This document shows positions 43,131 to 55,850 of a stretch of DNA of 64,000 nt, piece after piece (position 1 is the first letter of the stretch; every line of letters begins with the position of its first letter). The translations under genes and the position numbers were made by a program. The stretch is from NCBI GenBank assembly GCA_001557505.1, contig LSAX01000007.1, forward strand, positions 682,001 through 746,000. The letters are read 5' to 3'. The notes under the pieces were generated by a model. The model was given only the letters and a program-made list of their open reading frames with translations. It was not told the origin of the DNA and did not search any database. This DNA is from Reticulascus tulasneorum (taxonomy: Eukaryota > Ascomycota > Sordariomycetes > Glomerellales > Reticulascaceae).

Positions 43131-45331
43131 AGTGACGAGTGCTGAGAGCTGCTGAGGTTATAGAGTTGAAGGCCTGATAAAGGAAATCACGTTTTTAGAT
43201 TCGTTCAGTGATCTCAGGGAGAGGCTGGAATAAACGGTGCTGAAAGGTGATAGAGAGTGAAGTGTGGGAGTTCTCTTGACACATTTGGCTGCCGTCTACT
43301 GTCCATTTATACCTTGAATCGTTGCTGCCTCCGAATAAACATATCGACAGTGCGCCATGATTAGAACAAAGTGATCCAGTAAGAGTCTCCCAAGCATCAG
43401 AGCAGATTTATGCATTATTGTTCCCAGCTATTGCTTGGGACAGTTGAATTTGGCCCTGTCAGCTTACAGCGGTTGGACCCGATAAGCTGGCATAGGAGGC
43501 TCCCGGAACGCGGCAGCAAGAATGGGCCAATAAGATCAGCCTACCGTAGAATCAAATCGCCCTTATCCTCTTCTAGCTTAGATAATGGCATGTTATTAAA
43601 TGCTGAAAGGCCCGCAAAGCCGTGGGCCGGGTGTGAGTAAGAACCCTCGATCAATTGGGGAAGGTAAGTCATGCACGCGAGGAGTTCATCGGGCGGCCGG
43701 AGGATTTAAGGTTATTGAGCCCCAGGGGCGCATGGGGCCAGCTAGCTGAGGAATGAAAGCCGAGAGCGAGCGTCGCAGCCTCGGCTGCAGCTTTGAAACT
43801 TCGCGACTACTGCCTTTTCGAGCTATGAAGTCGGGGACCATCGGGCCGTTGACAGCGACAATGAAAACGCGATGTCGGTGCAGCCAGTTATCAACGTCCA
43901 CTAGAGTTCAAGATCGTCGCATGCGGTGCATGGGTTCTGCAGTATCAACAGGCGAGAAGCAATGTGTCACCTTTGACTCAGCCAGGTGCAATGGCCATAT
44001 ACATGACCACTTATCTTCTTCCGCCTCAGATTTCTACAGAAATAGGAGAGAAGCTAGACTGAATCCATCAAGTCTCACTCACCACGGACACTTCCTATCG
44101 GCTCTGGATGATAAGGCAGTCTTTTTTCCCTTTTAGGTGATAAATCCGAATACCTGAACTCTGACATTGTCGAACTCACTTGATAGGACAAACGTGATGA
44201 AGCTTGGACAATTAATGAGACGCTAGGGTCGGCGCTAAATAACTGTCACCATCTTAGCGTTGACCTTTAAATAATGGGGGCCCTTTAAGTAACGGAAGCT
44301 AAGCGATCCTGGTCAAACCTTAAAGTTGCTAAGAAATCTTCGCTTTTAGAAGCTCAATCTACTCAGTCCACTCAGTCAGTCATAGTTCCGTTCCAAAAGA
44401 GAAACAACAGCGAGTCGACCAGCGAAAGAAAACTGGGATGTTGATGCATTCTCGCAACATCGTACAAGTCGTGCAAATCCGTACACTCGAAGTAGTGCGC
44501 CAATACGGAAAGCCTCGGTCAAGACGTCGAGATTAGGGGATATGTGGCTCATGTGAGAGGTAAGGGAAATCTCTGACACCCACTGTGTAAAAGCTTAACA
44601 ATCCAGGGCAGCTCTTCGCCCCTTTCAGTCTTCACGTGATAATTCGGTGGAAAGCAGGGAGCCTGAATGATAATGTAGAATTCGATGCCCATTTGATAAT
44701 ATAAAAGTATTCTGTAGTACGAAGGAGTAGTGTAGGCTCTGTCTATGTTGGAAGCTTGTGATCCAAACTTCGTGAATCAGATGAAAATAGTCGATTAGAA
44801 CTGATTCTATTGCAGAAATCACAATCACCCGCCTGCTGCCATAATCAGGACTCCAACTATTCATGAGAAGCTAGGATCGTCGCATTTTTGACCTGACGCA
44901 AGGTTTTCTGATATGCATAAGCGAGATTGGTCAGCTCTCACATCTTGGTGCAAGCGAGTGGCGTGTGCCTGCTGCTTGTTGATAGGATGTACTTCCGATG
45001 ACCCCTTGATTGCGGAACGCAAACCAATGATCTCGGCTTCTTACTGTAACGGGTGTATGGGATGCAACTCGGTACGAGACTTCCATGGTCAAGTTGATAC
45101 AATGCGAGTTGTTATGCTCGTATCAAATTGAGAAGCCTCCTGATCTTCTTACGAGGCGGTCTTAACATGTCACATATGTATTGTTAGCTAGTTTCGCTGC
45201 AATGTTGACGGGTCATTGCATCTTGTCTGGGTAATTTCGTGATCAAGTATATCATCAGGACAAAATTGACTAGCTCACACTCGAAGGCCTTTCTCGCGAT
45301 CTTTTGTTTTTGGTTTCTCCGTAATCACCAC
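43131..45331. other. long intergenic region, divergent promoters
   Basis: Contains the promoter of the hydrolase (TATAAAT at 43305-43311) and of the P450. Antisense frames near 43686-44136 have no features. Nothing else seen. Confidence 0.45.
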
Positions 45332-47456
45332 ATGTCCATACCAGCTTCTAGCGTCCTCAAGATGTTAGCCTTCGATCTTCGAGATGCGATCATTGGTTTC
45401 GACTCAAATGTCAACACATATTGCGGAGTAGCTGCCATCGCCGGACTACTCTCCCACGGCTTGTATTTCATTCGTGGATATAGAAATGCAAATGTCATCG
45501 GCATACTAGTATCGCATTTTCTAGGCCTCTCGGCCCTGTTCGTCTTTGCTGTGCTGAACCTGGGCTTCATCAGAGGGTTCATCGACTGCAGCAAGATATC
45601 CTCGTCGTACCTCGCCGCTCTGTTCATCAGCATCACCACGTATCGGCTCCTCTTTCACCCGCTCGGTCATTTCCCTGGCCCTCTCGCTGCGAAACCATCG
45701 AAGATTTTTGGACTCTGGCAGGGTAGGAAAGGAAAGATTCATCTTGAGTACCTGGCGCTGCACGAGCGGTATGGCGACTTCGTCCGTGTTGGTACGCATC
45801 TTTACTTTTGGCCGCCAGTCTTCGCCGTACACGAATCGAGTATACGCTAACACGCGGTGGGCGGGTCATGTAGGTCCTAATGAGGTCTCCATTCTCAACC
45901 TTGATGTGTTTTTGAAGGTTCATGGCCCGCGAACAACCTGCTCGAAAAAGAACACTGGAATCTACGATCCGATGAGCTTCCGTGGCGAGCGTAGCCTAGC
46001 AACCCTCACTAATCAAGAAGAGCACCAAGAAAGGAGAAAGATATGGGATTGTGGTCTTGGAATAAAGTGTATGGAGAAGATTTCTATGATTCGATTAAGG
46101 TAGCGGCTGTGTTAACTTGTTTTATAACAGCACTGGAGCTTTACGAAGGCCAAACTCGGGCAGTTCTAAAAACCTGGATGCAGCGACTCCTCGAACTATC
46201 AGATCAGCCTATCAATACGACATTGTACTCCAAATTGATCCCGTTTGATAACATGGGCCAGATTGCATTCTCCAAAGATTTCGGTACCGTCAATGAGGGC
46301 CGAGAAGATAGAATTCTCGACGTCATTGAGACAACATTTAAAACGGTAGCGGTGATCGGACAGTTGCCCTGGTTTATGCATCTTTTATTCGGTCTCCCGT
46401 CATTCGCGATGCAGAAGGAGTTTGAAGACCTGGGAGTGCAAATTTCCCGGGAGAGACAGAACGTGCGTAAGCCCTTCAACACTGGCGTGATTTCGAGAAC
46501 CTAACCGGAAGATATCAGTCGCATATTGGCGATCAGCATGACCTCATGAAGTTCTTCCTTGAGGACTTGCGCTCTGAAACGCCAAAAGCATTCAGAAACG
46601 ACAATGTCGTCTACGCAGACTCGCATGCAGTCCTTATTGGAGCCACGTAAGCTCTCATACCCCTTTTCTATGCAAACTTTTCCTAACAAAGAATGCCCTA
46701 GGGACACTGTAGCATGCGCACTAGGCTTTGCGTTCTATTTCCTAGCTCGAGATGCAGACTTAAGAAACACCCTTTACAAAGCTCTCATCCCGGCGTATGG
46801 AGCCACGATCCAGAACGAGTTTTCTGTTGTCAACCTCGTCAATATTGAACCCCTGGACGCTGTAATCAGAGAAACGCTTCGAATGTACCCTCCGTTGCCG
46901 GTCAACGGGCCGCGATGTACAGGCCTAGGAGGTGTTGTAATTGACGGCATTTGGATCCCCGGAGGGGTAAATATCTACACTCCGATGTATGTTTATCATC
47001 GAAGTACGTTCAACCTGGGTCGTCTTCGTGTCACCACTTTGTATTATCGGCTGATTTGAATTTAGGTGCCAAGTTTTGGAAACAACCAAACGAGTTCATT
47101 CCCGAACGGTGGACAACACGGCCTGAGCTCATCATTGACAAGACAGCCTTTCAACCATTCGGTTATGGTACGTATCAACCAATTTTCCACCAATCCTTCC
47201 TGCTTGAGAAGTCAGGTCGCAAGTCTCATGTATCGATTACTGTTGTTGCTTGCTAACCTTGTAACCAGGCCGTTATGATTGCGTTGGCAAACGCTTGGCA
47301 TGGAACGTGTTAAGACTGACACTAGCCTACACGATCTGGAACTATGACTTTTGTTTTGCCACAGATGAAACAGCCCAGGAATTTATTGACGCGCACAAAT
47401 TCCAGACCATAATCAAACCGGCCAATCTGCAATGCGTTTTCACCAAGAGGCAATAG
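45332..47456 (+). CDS. cytochrome P450 monooxygenase with multi-span N-terminus
   Basis: Seven exons (45332-45791, 45874-46068, 46131-46462, 46519-46646, 46702-47003, 47066-47167, 47269-47456) give 568 aa, all phases closing. The first ~110 residues hold two to three hydrophobic spans, then HPLGHFPGPLAAKPSK (Pro-rich hinge) and YGDFVRVGPNEVSI. The I-helix motif is GATDT (370-374), ExxR is E429/R432, and PERW precedes the haem loop PFGYGRYDCVGKRLA with C511 as haem thiolate. The repeated N-terminal spans and the ELYEGQTR region resemble the group often annotated 'tryprostatin B 6-hydroxylase-like'. ER-membrane oxidoreductase; substrate unknown. The gene first looks broken because frames change often, but every change coincides with a GT-AG intron, so it is intact. 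ATG at 45332 preferred; 45362 is an alternative. Confidence 0.9.
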
Positions 47457-50400
47457 GGCATTGATGTAAAAAGATCCAGTAGAAGTCTTGTTGTTCTAGG
47501 ACATTGTTTTTAGTCGGATATGATATCTTTCTTTCCCACCTTCTCAAGTTTTGACTCCTATAGTCTTCTATTTATAAGAATTTCGCTTACTGGCTTAGAG
47601 TTGGGATTAGAGACCCATCCGTCGTCCCGTTGGCAGTCTCCAACAGGATGTAAGTAGTGAGTAGGAGTTTAAGTTGAAATAGACTGAAGCTATAAAACCG
47701 CTGCTTCCCCCATGGCCTGATTTCAACACTATCGCCGACTCCACAGTAGGGCAGGCGCAGATCAGTCGATTCCGTCGATTTCCCCATGCATGTAGGCATC
47801 TGCTCGTTTCAGTTCCTGAGATGTGCAAGGCAGGTCATGTAACCCGTCGTGGCTCGCCTCCCCGGTTTTCTCGTACATATGCCTTTCTGCATACATAGCA
47901 AGTAGAGAGGCAGGCATAAAGAAATAAGATTGAGATGACGAGGAGAAGAAAAAGAAGTGGGGAGATGGTTGTTGGTTGAAATAAAATGGATGATATACGG
48001 ACTACGCGTTTATCCACAAACACTAAGTGTAGGGCTAGGGTGGGGTCATACTTATGCATGCGCCCCCCGCAATAAGTCCCATTAGTTAAGGTCGCAACTA
48101 ATTAGTGCGCTAGCGATCGACCACGGCCCCTAAGATTAAGCACACAAAAGAGATGGTAAGTGCCGTCGAGCTATCAGAGCTATCAGAGTCATACCACAGT
48201 AGTCAAGAGCTCACGAAGGGCCTTTAAGCTAGTCTGGGAAATTGGCATTACGGAAAGCGACCATCGAGCACAGTGTTGAGAAACGTTCGGCGTACTCAAA
48301 ACTACGGAGTGCAAGTCTGTGTGTTGGTGACTTGCGGGGGCAGTGCATGCCAACTTTACGACCCTACATTGGACGCGGACACCCCTATCTCCTCGACCTA
48401 GATGCAGTATCTACCTTGATTTCCACAGCATTATGATTATGATTACTTTCAGGAGTACCAATTTCACAACTACTTGGCAGTGCATAGAGCAGTAGACCCA
48501 TAGCTGGCATCTGATTCTACAATCGCGATGTTCAATTTTCCCTATTGCGATCCCAGTTTTCACGACGTTCAGCACACATATCTATTCTCTATTCGGCGAA
48601 GATGGTGGGGTTTGTTGGCCTCATGAATCGAGGCCGAAAGGAGCTTTAGTTATAAACTGGCGAGAGTTGTTCATGTGGTTCCCGGTGCAGTATATGCAGT
48701 TGAACGGTGCAGCGCGTTTTCTCTTAGTGATCCCATCAAGTATCGACCACCCCGCCTTTCTCTACAGTGATTACTTTCAGTAACGGTCAACAACGTTGAG
48801 ACTTGGGTGCGCCGTATTCTCCATGGGTATGTGTAATTATGTTTAGAATCAACGTGGTTGTCAGCGACGTTGTGAATTGTGTGGGTGGAGACAGGCTGAC
48901 CACCATCGAAGCATGCCTACTATGGCATCATCACGTTGCAGATATTGTCCACCACAGTGTTCAGCACTTTCAATATTCGCAAGCCATGAATGCTTGCACT
49001 AGGCGTTATCTGGCTGTCAGAGCGCTTGCGAAGCCCCGATGTCCAAGTTTTCATGTCGACGGTATACCGAGGAGCTGATCGATAGTGGGCAATCCAAATT
49101 CATGACATGTGCTCAACATTTTGGGGGCCTACGACGTTGGATTAAGAAGCCCGACTTAGTAAGGAGCTCGTATAACCTGACGAACCAACTCAAACGCCAC
49201 ACAGCGACCCCTAAGACACAGTGCTCATTTCACAACATCAGGGCAAAATGATAATGGACACACTGTGGGAATCACACTTCCTGAGTCTGTTCGCACCCTT
49301 CGAGGACAAACCTTTGGACGGATTATCATCGTCGAAACCCATATTGACTGTCGACACTTGCACCATTGGAACTGAGAAGTTAGTAGTCTTTGTGTGTATT
49401 TACCGAACTTCTGATAACTTTGGCTGCTTGTCCGGGACTGCTAAGAACAGAATGTGAGTGACGTAACATATATCACTCGTCGAAGACGCGGTGATCGTTC
49501 TTAATTGGTTTCAACGTCAAGACGCGATGCAGTTATTAGCATGCATTCTCTGATGGCCAGCGGGCGCCATTTGGCTGCATGCGCTACAACTCGATAGCCG
49601 ACCACACAAGATACAGGAGGGCGTAGTCGTTACGCTCCTGCGAAATTGGCAGGACACAATGCCGGGACTCACCGGGCACAGGCGGCAAGATACATAACAG
49701 ATGCAAAGTGTCAGTTGGGGCGGAACATGCCATTAAACAAAGTGTCTGGTGCGAGGTGATGCTCAGCTTCTCAACACATGCTGCTGGCAATGTGTGTCGC
49801 GGCTTGTGGGTCCCACTCCGTGCGTGCCACCAGGTAACATGTTCGATCGGTGGGGTCTATCGATGCAGGCCGCTTCAGTACTTCAATGATTGGCTTGCAA
49901 CATGCAGCGGCTTGGCCGTCACAAATGCGGCGGGCGTTTGCTTCTTTGAGCTGGTGTGCTCATTTGGCGAGGAAGTGAGCAGGTTAGGTAAGGATATATT
50001 GCAATGAAGGATGCCATTGATAAATCTAAGAGCAAGGATTCGCTGGGCTGTACGAGCTCTATGTGGCACATGTTGCCTGATCTTCATGTCGGAATGTAGA
50101 TTGTCGTGCGGGCTGTCTGGCTGCAATTGTTGGTAAGGGTCCTTTGAGCTGAGCAGGATCTCACATTTGCGGGCAGCATCTCCTCGACGTCTATCACAAC
50201 TCTGGCCTTTCGTGTCGAACGAGTACGTGGTGCTATTTGTTAGAAAACCACGGAAATTTACGTGTATTGCAGGGATTCCTTCCAGCAAATCTGTGTGCTA
50301 ATAGTACATGTCTTTGGGATTGAAGAAATCTACCCAGTAGCTGTCGCCCAGCATCTCGGACCAAAGTCAGGCCATACTTACAGCAAATTCCCCAGAGATT

Positions 50401-51320
50401 TCAGGCGTCAGAACCTTAATAATGAACGTCCGACACTAAGCCATTTCAGATGTCCTGACTGAAGGCTAACCCACATCCCACCAAATTCAGGGCTCTCTTA
50501 CTTGCCCACCTCCCTATCCGTATTCAATCCAACCAGATTTCAGGCATATGGGGTTAGTGGGTTCTGGAGAATGGATCCTTATCTGCCGGAACAGATGCTC
50601 ATTGATCCCATCCCTGCTGCAGGCAGCCTTGACCCAATGGTCAGGCCCAGGGTAAGCACTCTCTCGCCCGAAAGAGGCTACTGTGTTACCCAATTTTTAC
50701 TTCGCTTCACCGACCATCCCAACTCCAAGAGCCTAGACGCTACTCTGCACGCCCGTTCGGAGTATCTCAATGCAAGTGCTGTTTAGTTGCAGCTGGCCAG
50801 ACAGCTCCCCAAGACGTGTTTGCATCACTGCCCATGCACACATGCTGTAATAATGTCCAAGCGGACGGACCCCCCAAAGGCATGTTGTCTGAGAGGAACC
50901 CCGACCCAGAGTCCCAATTGAGGAACAGCCTACCTCCAGACGCTGGCGCCATCCAGACTCGGGGATTATTCATCCCCAACATATGTGGAGATAAAGTTCT
51001 GATATTGTCGCATCACACAAAGACTCTTATTTTACAGGGCCGTGTCGACGAGACCGCCCCCATTCTCAACGTCAAGGAAACATCAAGGGTCTAAAGCGGG
51101 ATGTGTAAATGACTTTCTGAACAATGGGAGCCGGCGGGTATTGGGTGTGTGAGCACCGTGTACATAATTCGCTTCCTCCCGCCTCAGTATTTGCAGGCTC
51201 TTCCTGAGTCAAGCAGCTAGTAGTACCACGCGCTATCAATATCGACCTTCATGTAATTATCTTTTCCTTCCTAATAGCTCCATCCAACTCTGGTTCAACG
51301 GCCGTAAGAGCTTTTGAAGT
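47457..51320. other. largest gene-free stretch of the window
   Basis: About 3.9 kb. Short frames occur on both strands (for example near 48803, 49875-50288 minus, 50502), but no start-to-stop model with domain features or plausible introns could be built. No terminal repeats, tandem repeats or low-GC RIP-like tract stood out. It may hide a lineage-specific gene or an old decayed element. Confidence 0.45.
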
Positions 51321-53831
51321 ATGAGTACCAATCCATCAGAGCAGTATGACGTTTACCTTGGCTCCTGGACCAACTGGTCGAAAGGCCGAGTTTTCGGGGC
51401 CACCTTAACACTAAACCGCCGCGATGCAAATCTTCTGATTGCTTTCGTAGCTTTCTTTGTTGCTACCGGTAAGTAATGGCTTTATACTAAAAACACTAAT
51501 AGGGCATGGCTAACTGTGAAAGTTGGGACGCGCTTCTGGAGAATATCCTGCTTAGCAATGCACTACTTGCACTCATCCGAGGACCCTGAGGACGCGCTTC
51601 ACCACCAACGCCAAGCGTTGCTACGAAACACAGCAAACCCAGAAGCCGGTATGTTCCAGGTATTCGAGCTTGCATGGGCTTGGAGATCTAATGCCAAGCG
51701 GCCAACTATACGGCTTCTGCCCCTGATCCTCTTTTCTGTGTGCTGTGTCTCTAGCTTCGTTCTCGCCAGTGGCTTTTCCTCCAGTATCTCTTCAGCGATG
51801 GGGAACGAAGTTCTACTGGCATCAAAGAATTGCAGAGCGCTCGACGACGATGCTCTTTTCAGCTCGACAGCAATGGATTTGGGCACTTACTACTTTCCAT
51901 ATGTAGCAAAGCAGATCACAAATTCTGCCAACTACGCCCAGCAATGCTACTCAGCCAACAGTTCTAGGCTATTAGGATGTGGGACATTTCCGAAAATGCG
52001 ACTGCCTACCATCGTGCACACAAATGCCAGCTGTCCCTTTGATAAAAGCATGTGCAAAAGCCAGGACTCCAACTTGCTGCTGGACACCGGCATTCTCGAT
52101 AGCCACGAGCATTTTGGAATAAACAGCCCACCAAACGAGCGAGTCCAGATGAGGCGCTTGCTACACTGTGCGCCCTTGGTCACCGAAGGATACAAGTCCC
52201 AGTTCAATCTATCGGAGGACAAGACTTACACAAGATATCATTATGGTGGCTTTCATGATGGTCTTCGCAATTTAAACTTCTCATATGGAGCTATAAACCA
52301 GGAATGGGGTGAGATGCGGGACACTGCAGGTTGGACTGCTGCGCCAGATTATTCATTAGGGTATTGCTCCTTCTTTCAGACATGTGAAATACTTTTGTCC
52401 AAATGATGCTAACTATGCCTTCTTACATAGGGTCAGAGCTGCCTGGTTCTTGAATGGAACTCTCTTGAAGGAGGTGTCAAATCTTGACCCACTTCCAGAG
52501 CTCGTCGGGTCAAAGTCGGATTCGGATATTTACCTGTTCTTTCTTTCCGCTGGCAGAATTGCGTTTTCCGTTCGAACCACGGATCCTTGGTATGAAGCCA
52601 CGGTACGCGGCGCGAATGCTTCATATACAACCTCAGGTTTCGAAACACTGCCCACGTACATGCAGGCCGAGGCAGCATCCCCTCTTGGCTGCAAATTTCA
52701 GAATCAATTTTGCAACCCAAACAAACCAGAAGGTTCTCGATGCGGTCCTCTCGCTACGGATTATGATGCTGCGGAGTTAGCTCTTGCCACGGTATTTGAT
52801 GAGAACCCCCAGTCTCGTAAACGAGTTGAGTGGATCTACACCGCTCTCTTTGGAGGCGTCTATTCTGTGACCGACATTGTGTCATCGCTTGGCTCACGAT
52901 CGCTCCTCTCTCGAGATGGACTTGGCACGATCGGACTCCAAGGGCCACTTCCAGATAACCAATGGATGCTGGATGTGCAACATTGGAACTCTATAGCCCT
53001 AGCATCGATGCAAGCGTCGTTGATTAACACGGTGATTGGGCCATCGGATGTCGGCACCGATCAGTTCTGGATCAAGAAGCCGAATAGCACGGAAGAGAAA
53101 TCTTACTGTGGGAATCAGGTAAGCCGGCGGCTCGTTTCAGGCCTTGGGCTATCGTGACTGACCCATTCTTCTTCTCGCTATTATAGAAAGTTCTGAGTAC
53201 TGCATACGTCTCATTCAGTATTTTCGGGATTGCATTTATTTTCACGGTTGGCGGGCTGATTATTATTGTATCTTACGCCCTCGATCCGATCCTGGCATAC
53301 CTCCGAACGTGGTACAAGTACCGATCGTATCAGCAGCTCGAATGGTGCACGAACGAGACACTACAGCTTCAGCGTCTGGTTTATGAGGAGGTTGGGATCG
53401 GAACTTGGTCAGAAGCGACCGCGCCGGTGCCTTTGACTCAGCTTGGAGACAAGTTGGTTCCGTTAGATTTGTCAAATCCAGAGCACCCCATGGTAAGGCC
53501 AGTACCAAGCCAGGCACCTGAGCAGGAAAAGCACATCGCGCAGGAGCGAGTGTTAGAAGTTCGAAGCAGCTACGATATCACGACCCAGACCAGTAATGAG
53601 ACGGCTGTAGCGACACCTCCTACGGCAGTTGAAGAGGACGCGCCTTGGGGCCATGTACCCTTCGACAAGCAGAAGTCGAATGTTGGAGTTTCCAGCAGCG
53701 GGGATCATGCTCCTGATGTTGAGATCCAGGAGGACAACCCGGTTGAAGCCGAGAGCTCCGTCTCGCCTACGAGTCAAGAACGGCAGACGAGGCGGGGTGG
53801 AGTCGAACCAACGACCGATTCGTTGATTTGA
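51321..53831 (+). CDS. large membrane protein of an uncharacterised fungal family
   Basis: Four exons (51321-51468, 51523-52383, 52439-53118, 53187-53831) give 777 aa. The opening [20 protein letters not shown] and then [25 protein letters not shown] (first span) are a layout I recall from many unnamed ascomycete proteins. A second span (about residues 117-137) and a last one ([22 protein letters not shown]) flank a ~430-aa extracellular region with many Cys and N-x-S/T sites. The 120-aa cytosolic tail is polar and Glu-rich. Exon 2/3 junction: the two frames join only with a GAG acceptor at 52438 (55-nt intron, CTAAC branch). A frameshift is the alternative, so this junction is uncertain. Function unknown. 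Confidence 0.75.
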
Positions 53832-55850
53832 GGGTGTTCGGAAGCAGGATTCATTGACTAGCTATAACTAGCGGCGAGTTATAAAACCCTGCCATCCCCT
53901 CCTTTAGATAAGACTCAGGCCCACTTCCATGTTTCTTCCTTTTTCTTTTCAGGGATGGTCCTCCAAAGGTATTCGGTTTTTCTTTCTTCTGCTGAGGTCA
54001 CGATTGCAATTACGCGTGTGCAAAGCCCGAATCCCCTGTGCGGGCAGATCTGTTTCTTTGAGACTTTGATCCATTGATTTGAGCAGATTTATCATTCTGG
54101 CTCCAAGACAATGAAAGACTTTCGCTCTCGCCGTGCAATCCGAGTTGGACGTGGACAGTAACCAATGAGTGGCATCATTCATGCAGGTATCTTGAAGAGA
54201 GAAGCAATCCGCGAGCCTCCCTTTGAAATTGTACTGCTGGTACTCTCGATTTTGCCTGGAAGGGACCTCAGACGCATAGTCCAGAGCTAGAATGTGGGCT
54301 CTCTTTCTTCCACGCGGCCCGTACGCACATGTGGAAGTAATATTCACAGCCACCACAGCGTCGCATGGCCAAGACTCTGTCGCCTTAGATGGACATTACT
54401 AAACGCAGTCCGCAGACGCCGCAAATTCGACAGGGGACGCAACTTCGCTCCCCATCTCTCCAGCTGGTGATTAGTTAATGCACTTACGCCGCAAGCCATA
54501 AGCGATACGCGATCATGTTGGACGGGAGAACAAAATTTGGTGGTTCTAATATGTTCTGGTGGTGGGTTGGGGGTCGAAAACGGCATGCAGTAGAGCGGAG
54601 CTGACACCGAGCTCGGCGATATGAACACGCGCGCATGAAGATTTGGGGTCTGTAAAGAATAAAGAACTCACTGCCCGATGCCCAGTTCCCGTGAGAGTTC
54701 TACTCTGAGGTGGGTGTCTCGGTTCGAGATACAGCGCCAAGCGTCTAAATAGCCCTACAAAGACCGACCATTATCCAAACCTGGTTACGGAGTACTTGAA
54801 AGGCTTTTCTTAGAAAGGGCTGGATTCCAGAGGCCGTGCCACAAAAACCCCCAGGTTTCCGTGCGGAAGCAGCGTCTGTGCGAGAATTACAGGGATGGAG
54901 AGATGGCGAAGTATGGGGTGGCTTGGTTATATGCCAAGACAAAAAATTGAGTGACTAAGGTCACTGCATAAGCGTGGGAGACTTGGGCCCGTGCTACGAC
55001 TAAACAGACGACACACTGGACTAGAAGTGCCAATGATGACTCAGACTGGTCTGACTAAGACGTATATTTGTTTTAGCCGTCGTGGAGTCAACTTGTCTCG
55101 ATACAGCAGTGATCTCTTGTTTCGGAGCCTCTGGTTCGACGATTGGAGCATTGCGTCAAAAGCCGGACCGTCGAATGCAGAGATACGAAGACCTTACCTG
55201 CCCGGAACTTGCCATTAGTTGGGTTGTGAGGCCTAAAACCTGTGGTGAATTGGCGACGAGGTTGCCTTTCCTCCAATCCCAACATGGAGTTGGATATCTG
55301 CACGCTGCTGCATGGCATATGCGCATCTAAGGCTGAGATGGGGGCATCGAGGCGAGGTCAAGTCCACGGCACTGGAATTCCTGTTGGTGGATGCCGATAG
55401 CCTATAGGGCTCAACGGGGACCAGGGGTGTGGATTCGCATGCACGCTACACGTGTCGGGACTCGGTGATGTTGTGGGATGGGGTCGGTTTTTGAAGAAAG
55501 ATGCCGGGCGTGCGTGCGCTGGCTCTTGAACCCAGCGATCTTTAGCCTACTCGACGCAGTGTGGATTGTTTTTAGCAGCTACCAGCAGAAGTCCTTTCAG
55601 AGGCCGCTGAGGGGACGGAGTTCTATTCCAGATGGCTTATATAATGGAAGACGAGCCCGTTTCCCTCGACAACTGGTCTACGATCTCTAGTTCGACTCAT
55701 CAAAAGCTGACTGCATTACTCTCTGTTTCCCCGAGATTTTAGACTTGGCACGAACACATCCTTAATCATCTTGAGCTTGGCTGTGACTAGTCACGCTCCT
55801 TGCTCGTACTCTCATCCTATCGGAGTCATCACCCTAAGCCAACCGCAAGT
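53832..55850. other. long intergenic region
   Basis: About 2 kb, with no supported gene. A 135-aa minus-strand frame at 53949-54356 shows no domain, signal or splice context. Promoter of the following membrane protein gene lies at the right end. Confidence 0.45.

Noticed and set aside
53780..53860. Minus-strand GGTTCGACTCC suggesting a tRNA 3' half
   Set aside because: Overlaps the coding tail of the 777-aa membrane protein, and no matching 5' acceptor strand exists at the right distance.
53949..54356. 135-codon minus-strand frame
   Set aside because: No recognisable motif or context; composition not distinctive.
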